Shown here piece by piece: positions 21,959-35,039 of a DNA stretch of 64,000 nt. The position numbers were made by a program, and so were the translations under genes. Source of the DNA: Gadus chalcogrammus (Eukaryota > Chordata > Actinopteri > Gadiformes > Gadidae). The stretch's first letter is position 1. Every line of letters begins with the position of its first letter. The DNA lies in NCBI RefSeq assembly GCF_026213295.1, contig NC_079427.1:32305200-32369199 (forward strand), given 5' to 3'. A model generated the notes under the pieces. It had not been told where the DNA came from, ran no database searches, and worked only from the letters and a program-made list of their open reading frames with translations.

Positions 21959-23228
21959 CTACCGCTGTTCGGCCGAACGGTCTTTACTTTTTTTATTTTT
22001 TTTAATAGGGAAAGAAAAAGTAGGAGCAAGCTTTCGGAACTTACCGGTCCGTGGCGCTGCTCTACCCGGCTGCTGCGGCACCGGGGCTGGAGTCGGAGGC
22101 GGCCCCCTGGAACGCTGGGACCGGCCTGCACCCCGCCTCCTCCCAGCCTGCTGGTGGGAGGAGCCCGTGAGAATCGCCCCGAACCGGGAACGATTCTCAC
22201 GGACTGACTGCTGGTGCGCGAGCACCTCGGAGAACCGGGGACCAAATAGGCCATCAGGCGCTAGTGGACCCTGGACGAGGCTGGCCCGCTCTCGTTCCTG
22301 CACCGCAGTGTGGGAGAGCCATATGACCCTTTGAATCATGGTAGCCCACGCCATATGCCGGCCGGCCGAAACGGCTATCGGCTGGCATAGCTGGAGGATG
22401 GCGCTGGAAAAAGCGGGAAACCGCCAGCCATCTCGCGGCTTCCTCCGGGCCGTAGGCCTCCCTGTCAGCAAACAAGGAGACCATGGCAGAGGAGAGCAGG
22501 GCGATGTTGTTGACCGCCGCCGCGGATTGCCGGCCTAACGTCCGTCCGACAATCTGCTTCTGGAGGCGGTCGGGGGGCAGCGGCTTTTCGTTAGGGCGCC
22601 ATCCGGCGTCCGGACAGAGAAGCGCTGCCAGTGGAGGCTCCAGGCGAGGGATCCCCCTCGCTTACCGGAGCCTTCAGGGTAGAAGGGTCCCCACCTGCAG
22701 CAGTAAACAAGTGCTGCACAGGCGGGAACAAGGGGTAACCCGCCGGGAAGCAGATGGGGTGCGAAAGCACTCGCCCTGCATATCGTCAGATGCGGGGGCG
22801 AGAGGCGGGGCCGGCATGGGAAACCCTTTGATGGCCGCCGCCTCACCCATGATCTCCCCGCGACGGTGGCGGTTGTAACCCGAGAGCGGGAAAAACCGGA
22901 CGCCGAGTCGCCGTCCATGGAGGCGTCGTCGTCGGCGTCGATGATGCCATCGCGTCAGGTCCACCGCAGGGGAAAAGAAGAGATGCCTGGAGAGGATTCC
23001 CTCTTCAGGCAGCTCCCGGCAGGCGACACAGGAGACGGGGGCCGCCATAGCAGCCTCGGCGTGGTCGGTGCCGAGGCACACAGAGCACGCCAAGTGCCCG
23101 TCACCCGGTGCCAGGGAGGCGGGACAGGAGGCGCATAGGAGTCCTGAAAAGGACCTAGCTCCAGGAGCGCTCTCAGGTGGCCCTGAAAAGGGGCCGTTTG
23201 TCCGCGGCCTCGCCCGAGCCGCTGCCAC
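21959..23228 (-). pseudogene. DIRS-2 gag-like ORF, frameshifted
   Basis: Minus-strand frames 23228-22674, 22484-22254 and 22471-21959 are successive pieces of the structural ORF that precedes RT in DIRS elements. The first has closely spaced cysteines (CASCPASL, CSVC, CVAC) suggesting metal binding. The last is helical with QPIAVSAGRHMAWA and ends in a proline/arginine- and lysine-rich tail. Frameshifts near 22670 and 22480 break it. The assignment comes from position and composition. Confidence 0.6.
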
Positions 23229-23309
23229 CGGCTCGGGAGATCCGTGTTTAAGTCTTCATCTTCTTCTTAATAGTAGTTCTCAATTTCTCGCTGATAAGCA
23301 CAAGTGCTG

Positions 23310-23477
23310 AAAGAAAAGGGAGGATGAGCGACGGTATTCACCGCGCTATATACACGATACCGTGGGAAATGTGGGCGGTAGTTATAGGTGGGGATAGGTG
23401 CATAGTTTGAATTTTCAGCGCGCGCACGGGACAAGCCCATAAGGCGAAGCCTAGACGGCGTAGCCTACATGAAATAG
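23310..23477 (-). repeat. DIRS-2 5' inverted terminal repeat
   Basis: Inverted counterpart of the 3' repeat near 17830-18000, ending GAAATAG next to AAC and then host sequence ATGGGGG. Confidence 0.85.
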
Positions 23478-23480
23478 AAC

Positions 23481-23780
23481 ATGGGGGTTTTGAATGATCG
23501 TACGTGACAAACAGCCCCGACAATCCAAAACCCAAGTGGAATCTAGATGGGAAAAGTGTTTAGGTCAAAACCTGAGCAGCTTTTACTCCTTCTCCACCTA
23601 CAGAGTTTGTCATGTACGATCATTCAAAACCCCCATGTTATTTTCCATAGACATTTAAACTTGGAACCAACTATTTTAGTGGTTTGCTATAGACCGCTGA
23701 GGAATGAGTCCCGCCTCCGAGGCTGGAGGCAGGACTCATTCTTCAGCGGTCTATAGCAAACTGCTAAAATAGTACCTACT
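23481..23780. repeat. fold-back repeats at the DIRS-2 insertion site
   Basis: Two nested inverted repeats are present: 23481-23514 with 23606-23639 (core GGTTTTGAATGATCGTAC), and about 23664-23715 with 23717-23778 (core TGCTATAGACCGCTGA). The outer arm continues on the far side of DIRS-2 at about 17705-17797. DIRS-2 therefore sits inside an older fold-back element. Confidence 0.75.
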
Positions 23781-24769
23781 CTTTCATATTACATTACATT
23801 TTGTGATACCTAACAACATTAAATACAATGGATAACAGTTTAAATCTTTATTACAAACAAGCAAATTGCACAAATTCTTTGGAAAATGTATCCTGCAACA
23901 CAGCCTTTAAAGTACGAAGACAATCTATGTAAAGACTATTCATGTTCTGAAAGTATGAAGACAATCTATGTAAAGACTATATTCATATTGTGAAAGTATA
24001 AAGGAAATCAATGTAAGACAATATTATTGTTGTAGTCATGAATAATTTTAGCAACGGAATGTACACAGCCACCAACATACTTAATTTAACGCAAACACTT
24101 CACAAGGGGAACACACCACATGACACTCCAGCTCTAGTGGAAGCCTGCTGATTGACAACCGCGTGCGGATTGACTTCTTTACAGCTGATTGACAACCTCC
24201 ATGCTGTCATGGTGCCTACGTAGTTTTCCCCTTATGATCTAACCCACGATGCAGAACTTGGTACCTTGTCAACTCTTAACCTTGAAATTATGATTCATGA
24301 ACTTGACAATTTCTTAACCCATAACATATTCCAGTCCATATCTGTGTTTAAAACAACTTAATTGAACCTAGTATTAGTATTGAAAAGGTTTCTGTCTACA
24401 TAATAGCAGAAAAGGAGACATTATTTGAGTGTCTACAGTTTTTCTTTTGTGCCTTTTACTTTCCACTCAGTCTTTGCTCTACCTAATTAACTTCATTCTT
24501 GAACGGCTTTTTCCAAACATGGCAGCCATCGTCCTTCTCCACAAGTTCATAATGCTCCACTCTTAATAATACACCTCTGTTCTTCCACATTAATGTCTAT
24601 ATTTCTCTATGTTCTTCATTATTGTGAGAATAAATTATAATCCCGATAACTATAGGTTCTTTCATCTGATAACTCATTCATTATCAAAGCTCTTAAAATG
24701 TGTGGGTGCTCGGCAGACCATGCATTGATGCATGGAGAAAGACCGTAGACACCACCTTCCACACTTTGG
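23781..24769. other. non-coding stretch, nothing recognised
   Basis: AT-rich sequence with a short direct repeat (GAAAGTATGAAGACAATCTATGTAAAGAC type, twice near 23900-23990). I see no convincing reading frame or terminal repeats. Confidence 0.6.
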
Positions 24770-24777
24770 GTTCACAC

Positions 24778-25616
24778 TAGGGATGAGTCGGTCGCGACCG
24801 ATTCGTTCACAACGAACGAATCCCGAACGTGAACGACAAGAACTGGTTCCCCAAAACAAGAAGAACTGGTTCTTTGATTCTTTTTTTTTTTAACATAAAC
24901 CAAAAATATGGTCACGTAAATAAAATATACAAACGAACAGAGCTTCGTCTCCCCGCAACTTATATTGATTGAGTCTACAACGTTCTCAAAGATTCAGCCA
25001 ATGAGAGGTAGCAATGGTGTTGCACCTGGGTAAACAAATGACAAGACGGTACCGTCGAATATGCGCGCTTTCTCTGTCTGACGTATCTTGGGTAATACCA
25101 TTCGACGTGGGGCCACTCATATATCCCCCTACATACTTTGGAAAATAGACTTGACCTCCATCTGTTTATTGGATAAACGCATTTCCCAATCCCAGGAGTC
25201 TTTGCTCCATTCTACGTCAATTTAAGAACAAACAAAGAAATTAAACTGCAGTTCGTAGTTTTTATTTATGACCATGGAAATTCTGTAATGCCTGAATAAT
25301 GAAGAATTAAATGTAAAGTAAAATAAAATTATAAATGTAAAACCATGAATGAAATATAGAGAGTAAGCAAGTGGTATAAATATTGGTGGGACGTTCAGTT
25401 AAACTATAGAGTATACCTTCTCGATTTTCACGGGGGTTAGAGCCTAGAAGTCGTTTAAATTATGCTCACGGCCGTCTCGCGGGGGGGGGCAGACACCAAA
25501 TAACGTAATCTGACGTAACGAACGAATCAAAACGAACAAATCAAACAAACGAATCGTTATAGTGAACTGAACTGAAAGAACTAGTTCCCGGAAAAGAATC
25601 ATTTTGCCCATCCCTA
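24778..25616. mobile_element. hAT MITE, copy A, with perfect 8-bp duplication
   Basis: The 839-bp element starts TAGGGATGAG and ends GCCCATCCCTA. GTTCACAC flanks both sides (24770-24777 and 25617-25624). A second copy is at 43311-44176. No transposase is encoded, so it moved with help from an autonomous hAT. Confidence 0.9.
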
Positions 25617-25624
25617 GTTCACAC

Positions 25625-27480
<1,856 letters not shown>

Positions 27481-27866
27481 TGGATTGATAAGAATTTACA
27501 CTGCAGCGGTCTGCATTCATCTGTTGGCCAATGCTCTTGTAGTTGCTGACCTCTGCCAGCACAGCAAATTAGTTTGAGGCCAAAGCTCCTGAGCTGAATA
27601 AGACAATGATTAAAGTGATCGTTCATTCGGGTCGACCATTATATTATAACAGTGCTGACCTTAAAATGATCTGAGTATCTCCAACTCAGTCATTAGCCGT
27701 CCTTTGTTGGGATCATGGAAGGAGCAGGAAGCTTTTAAAACATTTATATTGGAGATTTATGAAAACATGATGAATTGATTGCGCCAAGTTGTAATGTATT
27801 CTATGCCTTATTTAGACCACACAATATTTAAGCTAATATTAGTACCTCATTGGACCACATATTACT

Positions 27867-28263
27867 AGTGCTATGTTGTTTTGTATTGTTGTGTATTTGT
27901 TCTTTGTATGATTGCATATGGAAATAAATGTGAAGTAGTAAAAAAAAAAAGGGCTGCAGCCATAGTTTGTTCAGGAAAACGTATTGCCCTCCCTGTATCA
28001 ACTTCATTCTTACTAAGAAGATATAATGTGGCTCAAGGTCCATCACTGCTGGTGGATTATGTGGCCTAGATAATCCACCAGCAGTGATGGACCTTGAGCC
28101 ACATTATATCTTCTTAGTAAGAATGAAATTGATACAGGGAGGGTAATACGTTTTCCTGAACAAACTACGGCTGCAGCCCTTTTTTTTTTTACTACTTTAC
28201 ATTTATTTCCATATGCAATCATACAAAGAACATATACACAAAAATACAAAACAACATAGCACT
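27867..28263. repeat. 397-bp near-perfect palindrome
   Basis: The left arm (27867-28059) is the reverse complement of the right arm (about 28071-28263), with a spacer of roughly ten bases near 28065. Each arm ends outward in AGTGCTATGTTGTTTTGT and contains an A-run next to GGGCTGCAGCC. Differences are few. It may be a fold-back element, or two identical short elements joined head to head. Confidence 0.9.
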
Positions 28264-28925
28264 TGTTCACTCCGCATTGACCCATTCAATTTAAATCATA
28301 TTACACATTCGGCAGGTACACAATTCAACTAATTTAAGGCCATATGCAACCACCCATGAATTAACACATTTTTACCACACCACATTTCATCGGGAGACAC
28401 TTCCTCCTGTTGACGTTATGGAGAGTTTGTGTCCGTAATCCAAGGCCGTAATTCCAATATACATTGGGGGGGGACACATCCCCACAAATATTCAGATGTG
28501 TTTAAAATGTCCCCCCCAATAATAATAATATATATATAGATGTATCGATATATTTTTTAATTAACCTTTGAAATTAACTTGAGATCTGATTCAATGGAAC
28601 GACATTTCCTTTTATAATATTAGGACACAGTGAAACCAGACAACGAGGATAAATACTGGAGAATAGGGAAAATAATTTGAATGGAAAGGATACGAAATAT
28701 TATGGTCATGTTTATATATTTTAGGAAAAGGAAAAGCAGAGTGAGGAATAGTTGGTAACTTGTTTTTCTTTGGTAAACAGCATGTCTGTCTATCTGCGTT
28801 CCTGGTCTGTCTGTCTGTGTCCGCCTCCTCTCGCGCTTTGCTCTTTACCTCCCATGGTGACAGCCCTCATCTTCTTCCTCCTTGATTGCCTGCTTCTGAT
28901 TGTCTCTTCCTAGTAGTCAGGAGAA

Positions 28926-28971
<46 letters not shown>

Positions 28972-29429
28972 TGATATGCCTTCCTGTAATGGTGTGATGG
29001 TGGGTGTCTTCTGGTGTTCAAGGAAGAGGTTGGTTGCTTGCATGTGCAAAACTACCAAAAACAACTATGGTGAGCAAGGGGCTCACCAACAGAAACAGGC
29101 ATATAAAATATACATATGGCTGATGTGCATGTGGCTGACGCTAGTGTTTGTGTCTCCCAAGAAGTGTTGTTAAAGGCAACACCTTTGTAATCTGTGACAA
29201 CAACATCAGACTATATCTGGTGTCTGCAGCATAAGAGCTCTGTAGAGTAACCAGTAATCAGCGTGTGCATAAAAAAAGAGATCATCACAAACATCACAAC
29301 ATCAGACTCTATTGTTCTGAATGTAATCTCTTTTTGGCATATCACCTTTCAATCTTATGCGGGTGATATCCCACTCATGATAAGATTGCTGGATTTCAAT
29401 TTCAACTTCACAAATAAATGTATTCCAAT
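28264..29429. other. non-coding stretch with GT microsatellite
   Basis: Contains a G-rich and C-rich pair near 28467-28515 that resembles sequence near 57590 at the end of another transposon, a short TA repeat near 28530, and a (TG) array at 28927-28970. No gene is recognised. Confidence 0.6.
28927..28970. repeat. (TG)22 microsatellite
   Basis: Uninterrupted TG dinucleotide run. Confidence 0.97.
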
Positions 29430-29431
29430 TA

Positions 29432-31149
29432 CCGTATTTTCCGGACTATAAGTCGCGGTTTTTTTGTAGTTTGGCTTGCCCTGCGACTTATATTTCGAAG
29501 CGACTTATATGCCAAAATTGTGCGTACATAATCTTCGGCCGCCAGATGGCACCGTCATTCATTAGGCCTACAACTGAACGCTGCACGCCTACTGCACCAC
29601 CGAATACATTATAAATAAACTAGACCGTAGACTAAACAAAAGAGAACACAAAATAAAATGCCGCCAAAAAGAAAAAGCTATACTGCACAATTTAAACTGC
29701 AGATGATAAAGTATGCAGCCGAAAACGGCAATCGAGCAACAGAGAGAAAGTTTGGGGTGAGTGAAAAACTTGTCCGGGACTGGCGAAAAGCCGAGGAAAC
29801 TCTGATTGCAATGAAAAAAACCAAGAAAGCTAACCGGGGGCTGAAAGCCCGATGGCCAGAGCTGGAGGAACGAGTCCACAGTTGGGTCATTGAACAGCGT
29901 GCTGCTGGCCGGGGCGTATCAACGGTGCAGTTGCGTCTCCATGCCCAGGTAGTTGCCAAGGAGATGAATATACCTGATTTTGCTGGCGGTCCATCTTGGT
30001 GCTATCGCTTCATGCAACGCAACCACCTGTCAATCAGAGCACGGACCACGGTGTGTCAGAAACTACCACCGAACTTTCAAGCCCAGATTGACAGTTTCCG
30101 TGCTTTCATTGAAAAGCAGGTAAATACACACAATGTGTTACCGGACCATATAGTTAACATGGACGAGGTCCCCCTCACGTTTGACATCCCCATGAATCGA
30201 AGTATTTGAAGAGAAGTGGCAAAAAAGTGTGAGCATAGTGACAACAGGTCATGAGAGGTCGCACTTCACGGTGGTGCTCGCATGCTGTGCAGATGGTTCA
30301 AAGTTGCCACCGATGGTCATTTTCAAACGGAAGACCATGCCGAAAACTGAATTCCCCTCCACTGTTGTCGTGACCACAAACCAGAAAGGGTGGATGGATG
30401 AAGAAAAGATGAACTTGTGGTTAACAAAGTGCTTCTCTAAACGTCCTGATGGCTTCTTTAAAACACGCAAAGCCCTACTTGTGATGGACAGTATGCGAGC
30501 ACACACAACAGCAAAGATTAAAGACCAAATCAAAGCTTGCAACTCCATACCTGCCATCATACCTGGAGGCTTAACTAAAATACTCCAGCCACTCGACATC
30601 TCAGTGAACCGCAGTTTTAAGGCTGTCTTACGTCACCTGTGGGAGACGTGGATGGTGGACGGAGAGCACAGCTTCACGGCAACCGGGAGGATGCGACATG
30701 CAACCTTCCAGCAAGTTGTCGGATGGATCGACAAAGCATGGACTTCAGTGACAACCGAAACCATCCTGTCAGGATTCAGAAAGGCCGCCATAAATGGAAC
30801 TGACGCTGATGGTGAGTCTGATGACAGCCCAGCAGAAGAGGAGACGGCGCTTCGTCTTCCTCCGGAGATCGCGGAATTGTTCAGAAGCGACACCGAGGAC
30901 GAAGATTTCCATGGATTTGGTGATGCAGACTGAAGTCGGGAACTTTTTGGCTTGTTATGTTATATATAGCCTATATTGCTATTGCAATTGTATTCAGTCT
31001 CTTCAGACTAAACGTTCTTGTTTAAATGTTTAAAAATAAATGCGACTTATACACCGATGCGACGTATATATGTTTTTTTCCTCGTCATGGAGCATTTTTT
31101 GACTGATGCGACTAATACTCGGGAGCGACGTATAGTCCGGAAAATACGG
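29432..31149 (+). mobile_element. pogo/Tigger-like Tc1-mariner transposon
   Basis: The 1,718-bp element has terminal inverted repeats CCGTATTTTCCGGACTATA at both ends and TA on each side (29430-29431, 31150-31151). Several GCGACTTATA-type subterminal motifs lie just inside both ends. It encodes a DDE transposase on the plus strand that is interrupted by one frameshift. Subterminal motifs of this kind are typical transposase-binding sites. Confidence 0.93.
29658..30933 (+). pseudogene. pogo/Tigger-like transposase with a single frameshift
   Basis: Frame one (29658-30209, 183 residues) has a CENPB-type DNA-binding N-terminus (a helix-turn-helix beginning with basic PPKRKSY and KFGVSEKLVRDW, then a second helical domain around WCYRFMQRN) and the first catalytic aspartate at residue 169 (NMDEVP). 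Frame two (30229-30933, 234 residues) has the second aspartate at residue 87 (VMDSMRAH), the third at residue 123 (LQPLD), 35 residues apart, and an acidic C-terminus. The two frames differ by one base at the TTT run near 30206, after which a stop follows at once. All three catalytic acids are kept. Confidence 0.9.
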
Positions 31150-31371
31150 TAGTCTTTTTTAGAACAGGATAAATGGTGCCTGGCCAATGGAGATACACTG
31201 GGACCAAGTATATTACCTTACCTACCTTTCATTGTTATAACACGGCTTGTCAAAACATTAACTCAAAATCGGCATTTAAAAGCTCACACAAAAATATTTA
31301 TCTACTTCACTCGCGCCACCACACTTGCGCTTTGAGAGGCATGTCGGCGAAAAGCAGAGGCGTGTCCCGTC

Positions 31372-31592
31372 GTTACACCGAATTCTGCGACCTACCGAAA
31401 AGTGTGACCCCAGGGGCACAGTCTCACATTTAATAACAAGGTGAGGGGGTGGGGGGAGATCTTATGTTTAATTTATGTTTTTGTTATAATGCACACTGTT
31501 TTTTCGACTTCAAACTCATGCATGTTGAAGAAAATGTGCAACAGCGCCCCCTTGGGTCACACTTCTCGGTGGGAGCCAGAATTCGGTGTAAC
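31372..31592. repeat. fold-back element with about 45-bp arms
   Basis: 31372-31416 (GTTACACCGAATTCTG...) is the reverse complement of 31547-31592 with a few mismatches. The loop is AT- and GT-rich and non-coding. Probably a small MITE. Confidence 0.7.
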
Positions 31593-32079
31593 ACTGGCGC
31601 AAATTATGCATGGTGCAATCTTACAGATTGATTTTGTAATCGCACCACTGACCGAAAAAATCCTGGTTTAAATGCCCCAGCGGACAGCGCAGTTGGTATT
31701 GCTATTTTGACGTGCCCATATAGGCAGGACGGAACTGTAACAAGCTTACACACGTAGGCTATACACAGCATGCAAACAATTAGCCTAATTTAAATATTAT
31801 GATGTCAAAGATTGTTCATATGTGTGAAACTGCATAGAAATAGCATGTGGAAACATGCAGCCCCTATTTCCATAGGGGCTGCATGAATGAACACTGTAGT
31901 AGGCTATGCCATGCGTTTAAATAATAATAATAACAATAATGAACTCGTGCAAAGTATGTCCCAGCCTTCCAAAACAAAATATCGTTTTAGGGTAAATGAT
32001 AATGTTGGTTCAATTATTTGGGAGAGAACGTCTGATATAGCGGCAATAAGTTGTACTTTTAAATCAATGCATCTGCCAA

Positions 32080-32162
32080 ATGCATTGATAACTTTTTCTC
32101 ATCTCCTCAATTGTCCTCCTTACAAGCCCTGACAAATGTTCTAGATTTATTTACGAACATAT
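32080..32162 (+). pseudogene. LINE RT fragment, left part, split by nested insertion
   Basis: The last codons before the insertion (reading LDLFTNIS) continue in frame and in sense into LKPNYEKCK at 40043 when one copy of the CAG duplication is removed. That join matches the S-G-x-K-x-N region after the catalytic box of L1-like RTs. How far left the LINE extends is uncertain. Confidence 0.55.
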
Positions 32163-32848
32163 CAGGGCCCCGTTTCCCGAAAGCATCGTTAGCCTAAGTG
32201 GATCGTGAAGTGCGTTGTACGAGCATCGTACAGTTTTCACACCGTTTCCCAAAAGCATCGTTGGTAACGAACGTCGTGAAAAACGCTCGTAGCTAACGAG
32301 GACTCCAGGGGTACTCGTAGGATGCTAAGAGCATCGTTAGCCTACTATAGCCTCAGTGGCGTCACCAGCGGACATTCCGTGTATTGGATGCATTTTTATT
32401 AAAACACATCCAATACCACGGAATGCCCAGTTGGTGCAATTTCACAACCAAAATCACTGGTTACCGCCGATATATTACTCTTAGACTGCTGTTAGATTTA
32501 AACAGCAAAGATAGAGACATGTTAGAAGTCATCAACATAATTTATTGCAGCAATTTAGAATTCCAAAAATACATGCCCAGCCGAAATGTACCGATCAAAC
32601 GCTAGTCACAAGGCATATAATAAAATCAAAGGATTCCATTGCTCTTGTGTGGGAGGTCACTTTGGAGCTGCACTTGCTGTCTCCATCTGATTTTAGTTCA
32701 ACCATCGTGGTTAAAATTTCCTGATATTGTTCAATGACAGAAGACATATGCTACTGTAGACATGCATCATGATGAGACCAGCTGGTGTCTGAGAATTTCT
32801 GCAAGCGTTTTTTGCTGTGATTGTTTGCATTAAGCATTGTAGGTGCTT

Positions 32849-33626
32849 CAGGGGCGTACCTTAGACCGGGACAGGGCCCCGGGCGTCCGGGGGGGCCCCC
32901 CGCGCGGCCACGGCCGCCCAACGGTCGCCGTGCTGGCGGCGGTGTGAAGGCAGCTTAAGATAACTAGTGATTATAGAAAGGAACTGACCGCTTTATATAG
33001 ACTCTTCTCTCATAACGTCAGTCAGGGTGGCTCATATATTTTCTCTTCCTCTTCCTTAATGTATTTAATTTGGTTACAGTAGTGATATTTTGGCCACAAA
33101 TAAAATAGTATATACAATGGCACTTGGGCTACTTCATTTATTTTCTTTTATTTTCAACATTTATAAAAGAATAGGGCCTGCTGGGAAATCTGTTCGACCA
33201 ATCAACGTGATGTTTTGAGTGTACATACGATGTATATATATAAATAAAGTTGCCTTGCCTTGCCTTACCTAAAGAGAAGAAAGAACTGGATGTGCGCAAT
33301 TTGAAATGTTAACAGCGATTTTCCTGTACCTCACCATACCAGTGACATTAGCCACGGCAGAGCGGTTCTTTTCCAAGCTCAAATTGATAAAGACTTCCCT
33401 AAGGAGCGCCATGACACAGTAGCGATTGTGTGTATTGGCCATACTCTCCATCGAGAATGAAAGAGCAAGAAAATTGGATTTCACCTCTATTATCAACGAG
33501 TTTGCTGAACAGAAGGCACGCAGATTTAACTTCTGAACGGGTAAGAGCAGTTGTTATTTTATTATTGGTTATGGGGGCCCAGCGCGATCTTGCCCCGAGG
33601 CCTAGCACAACTATGCTACGCCACTG
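32849..33626 (+). mobile_element. degenerate hAT element
   Basis: The left end CAGGGGCGTACC and the right end GCTACGCCACTG (inverse CAGTGGCGTAGC) look like hAT termini. The inside encodes the end of a hAT transposase. The flanking octamers (AGGTGCTT and GGTGAGGC) do not match, so either the duplication decayed or one edge is a few bases off. A GC-rich stretch at about 32880-32945 lies just inside the left end. Confidence 0.6.
33285..33537 (+). pseudogene. hAT transposase C-terminal dimerisation domain
   Basis: The plus-strand reading gives the conserved end of hAT transposases: an AERFFSKLKLIKTSLRS block, then LAILSIENERA and a tail ending FAEQKARRFNF with a stop. A TAG interrupts it near 33420. 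The N-terminal zinc finger and catalytic core are missing, so this is a deleted copy. Confidence 0.75.
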
Positions 33627-34602
33627 GGTGAGGCTGTGTTTTTATTAACACAGTTAATAAAACACAATTTATTTATTGGACCCTGTCTAGACAGTAACGA
33701 ACATCCCTGACCATAGTTAATCGCGTTTGTAGTCTAAACTCAGACGTGAAGTCATTATTGCATGCGGGTGCCTTCATTCATAAAAAAATGAAAACATTCG
33801 GGAGTATGCAATTATACAACTTATTCCAAAGAGGTCAGAGACTCCGTGCGCAGCCCCACCTTCCCCAGTGAACCAAGAAAGCCTGCGCCATGATGAACGG
33901 GGGATTTGACCCCCTCGGTTTTACACAGGAAACTTGAGATAAGAAGGTGAAATCGCCGGGCGTGCCAAGCTGCGACTGAACCGGCAGTGTAAAAAGACCT
34001 ATAGCCTACTTCATCCTGCCCAACAATGTGGGCAGGATCTAGACCAGGGTTCAGCAACCTTTTCAACATGCAATGCCAGTTTGACATTATCTCGTTAATG
34101 AGTGTGCCTTAAGCAACAATATATAAAAAATTAAGCTGAATTATGATACAGCAACCAAAAACATTTCCAGAAGACCTGGAATTGTACTATTTCCATATAG
34201 TCCACAATCATGCATCAACATTTTAAATGTTTTTTTGGTTGTTATATTTGCAACATGGGCTTACAAATAATTACATATGTCCCATCTTAAAACACCATTT
34301 TCAGAAACTCATTGAACAACATATTTGCACTGCGAAATCTAAAAAACGAGAATAAATGAGAAATCCACATCAATATCTTTAAGACATGTACAGCTTTGCA
34401 AAACCATTTGAAGGCGATGCGTACAGGTCACTTGCAACAATATTATAAATATTTTCTATTACTCACAACATAGGGTTAAAAACTATTAATTGATCCAATT
34501 TCAGAACACTCTTTTCTGTAACTAATTTAAACATATTTGCACTGGGAGGAAATGCCCAAAACAGAATAAAGTGCAAAAAATAAAAATCGGTAGTATTGAT
34601 TG

Positions 34603-35026
34603 TGTTAGGATAAACGATGCTGAACCCAAGAACAGACGGAGACGATGTTGAATTGATGAAAAAGGGTTTATTGAACGAGGCGGGGGAGCAGGTAGTGGAT
34701 GAGGTAGCTGGGGGAAGAGCGAGGCAGGCGAGCTGGAGCGAGGGATCCGGATAACTGCAGGCAGAGGAAAACCGAGTTGGGTTGTGGTCAAAAACAACAA
34801 GAGACGAGAGAGTGAGGTAACAAGAATTACTTGAGCCAGGCATGTATCATTACCACTGTATCTGGCAACAACAGCAGGGAATCCAAGGGTTTATGAAGGG
34901 GAGTTGATTGGAGATGAAGACCAGGTGAGCATGATTGCAGATGAGGGCCAGGTGTGAAGTGAAACAGACAGGAGGAGTGGCAGACCCAGGAGGAGGGAAA
35001 TACAGCAGACTGCTGTGACCACAACA
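34603..35026 (-). repeat. 3' LTR of the chromovirus
   Basis: 424 bp, about 95% identical by eye to the 5' LTR at 39299-39740. It lacks a 16-20 base insertion present in the other copy near 39562. Confidence 0.93.
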
Positions 35027-35039
35027 ATACCCTCCCCTC

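Larger units (their letters stand above)
17798..23477 (-). mobile_element. DIRS-2: nearly complete DIRS retrotransposon
   Basis: This element of about 5.68 kb reads on the minus strand: 5' terminal repeat (23477-23310), gag-like ORF, RT/RNase H, tyrosine recombinase, and 3' terminal repeat with internal complementary region (about 18180-17798). There is no target duplication, as expected for tyrosine-recombinase integration, but AAC lies at both junctions (17795-17797, 23478-23480). The reading frames contain several indels, so it is probably inactive, although the recombinase frame is intact. Confidence 0.9.

Noticed and set aside
32875..32950. Possible CpG island or promoter
   Set aside because: The short GC-rich stretch lies just inside a hAT end and is not next to a gene start.
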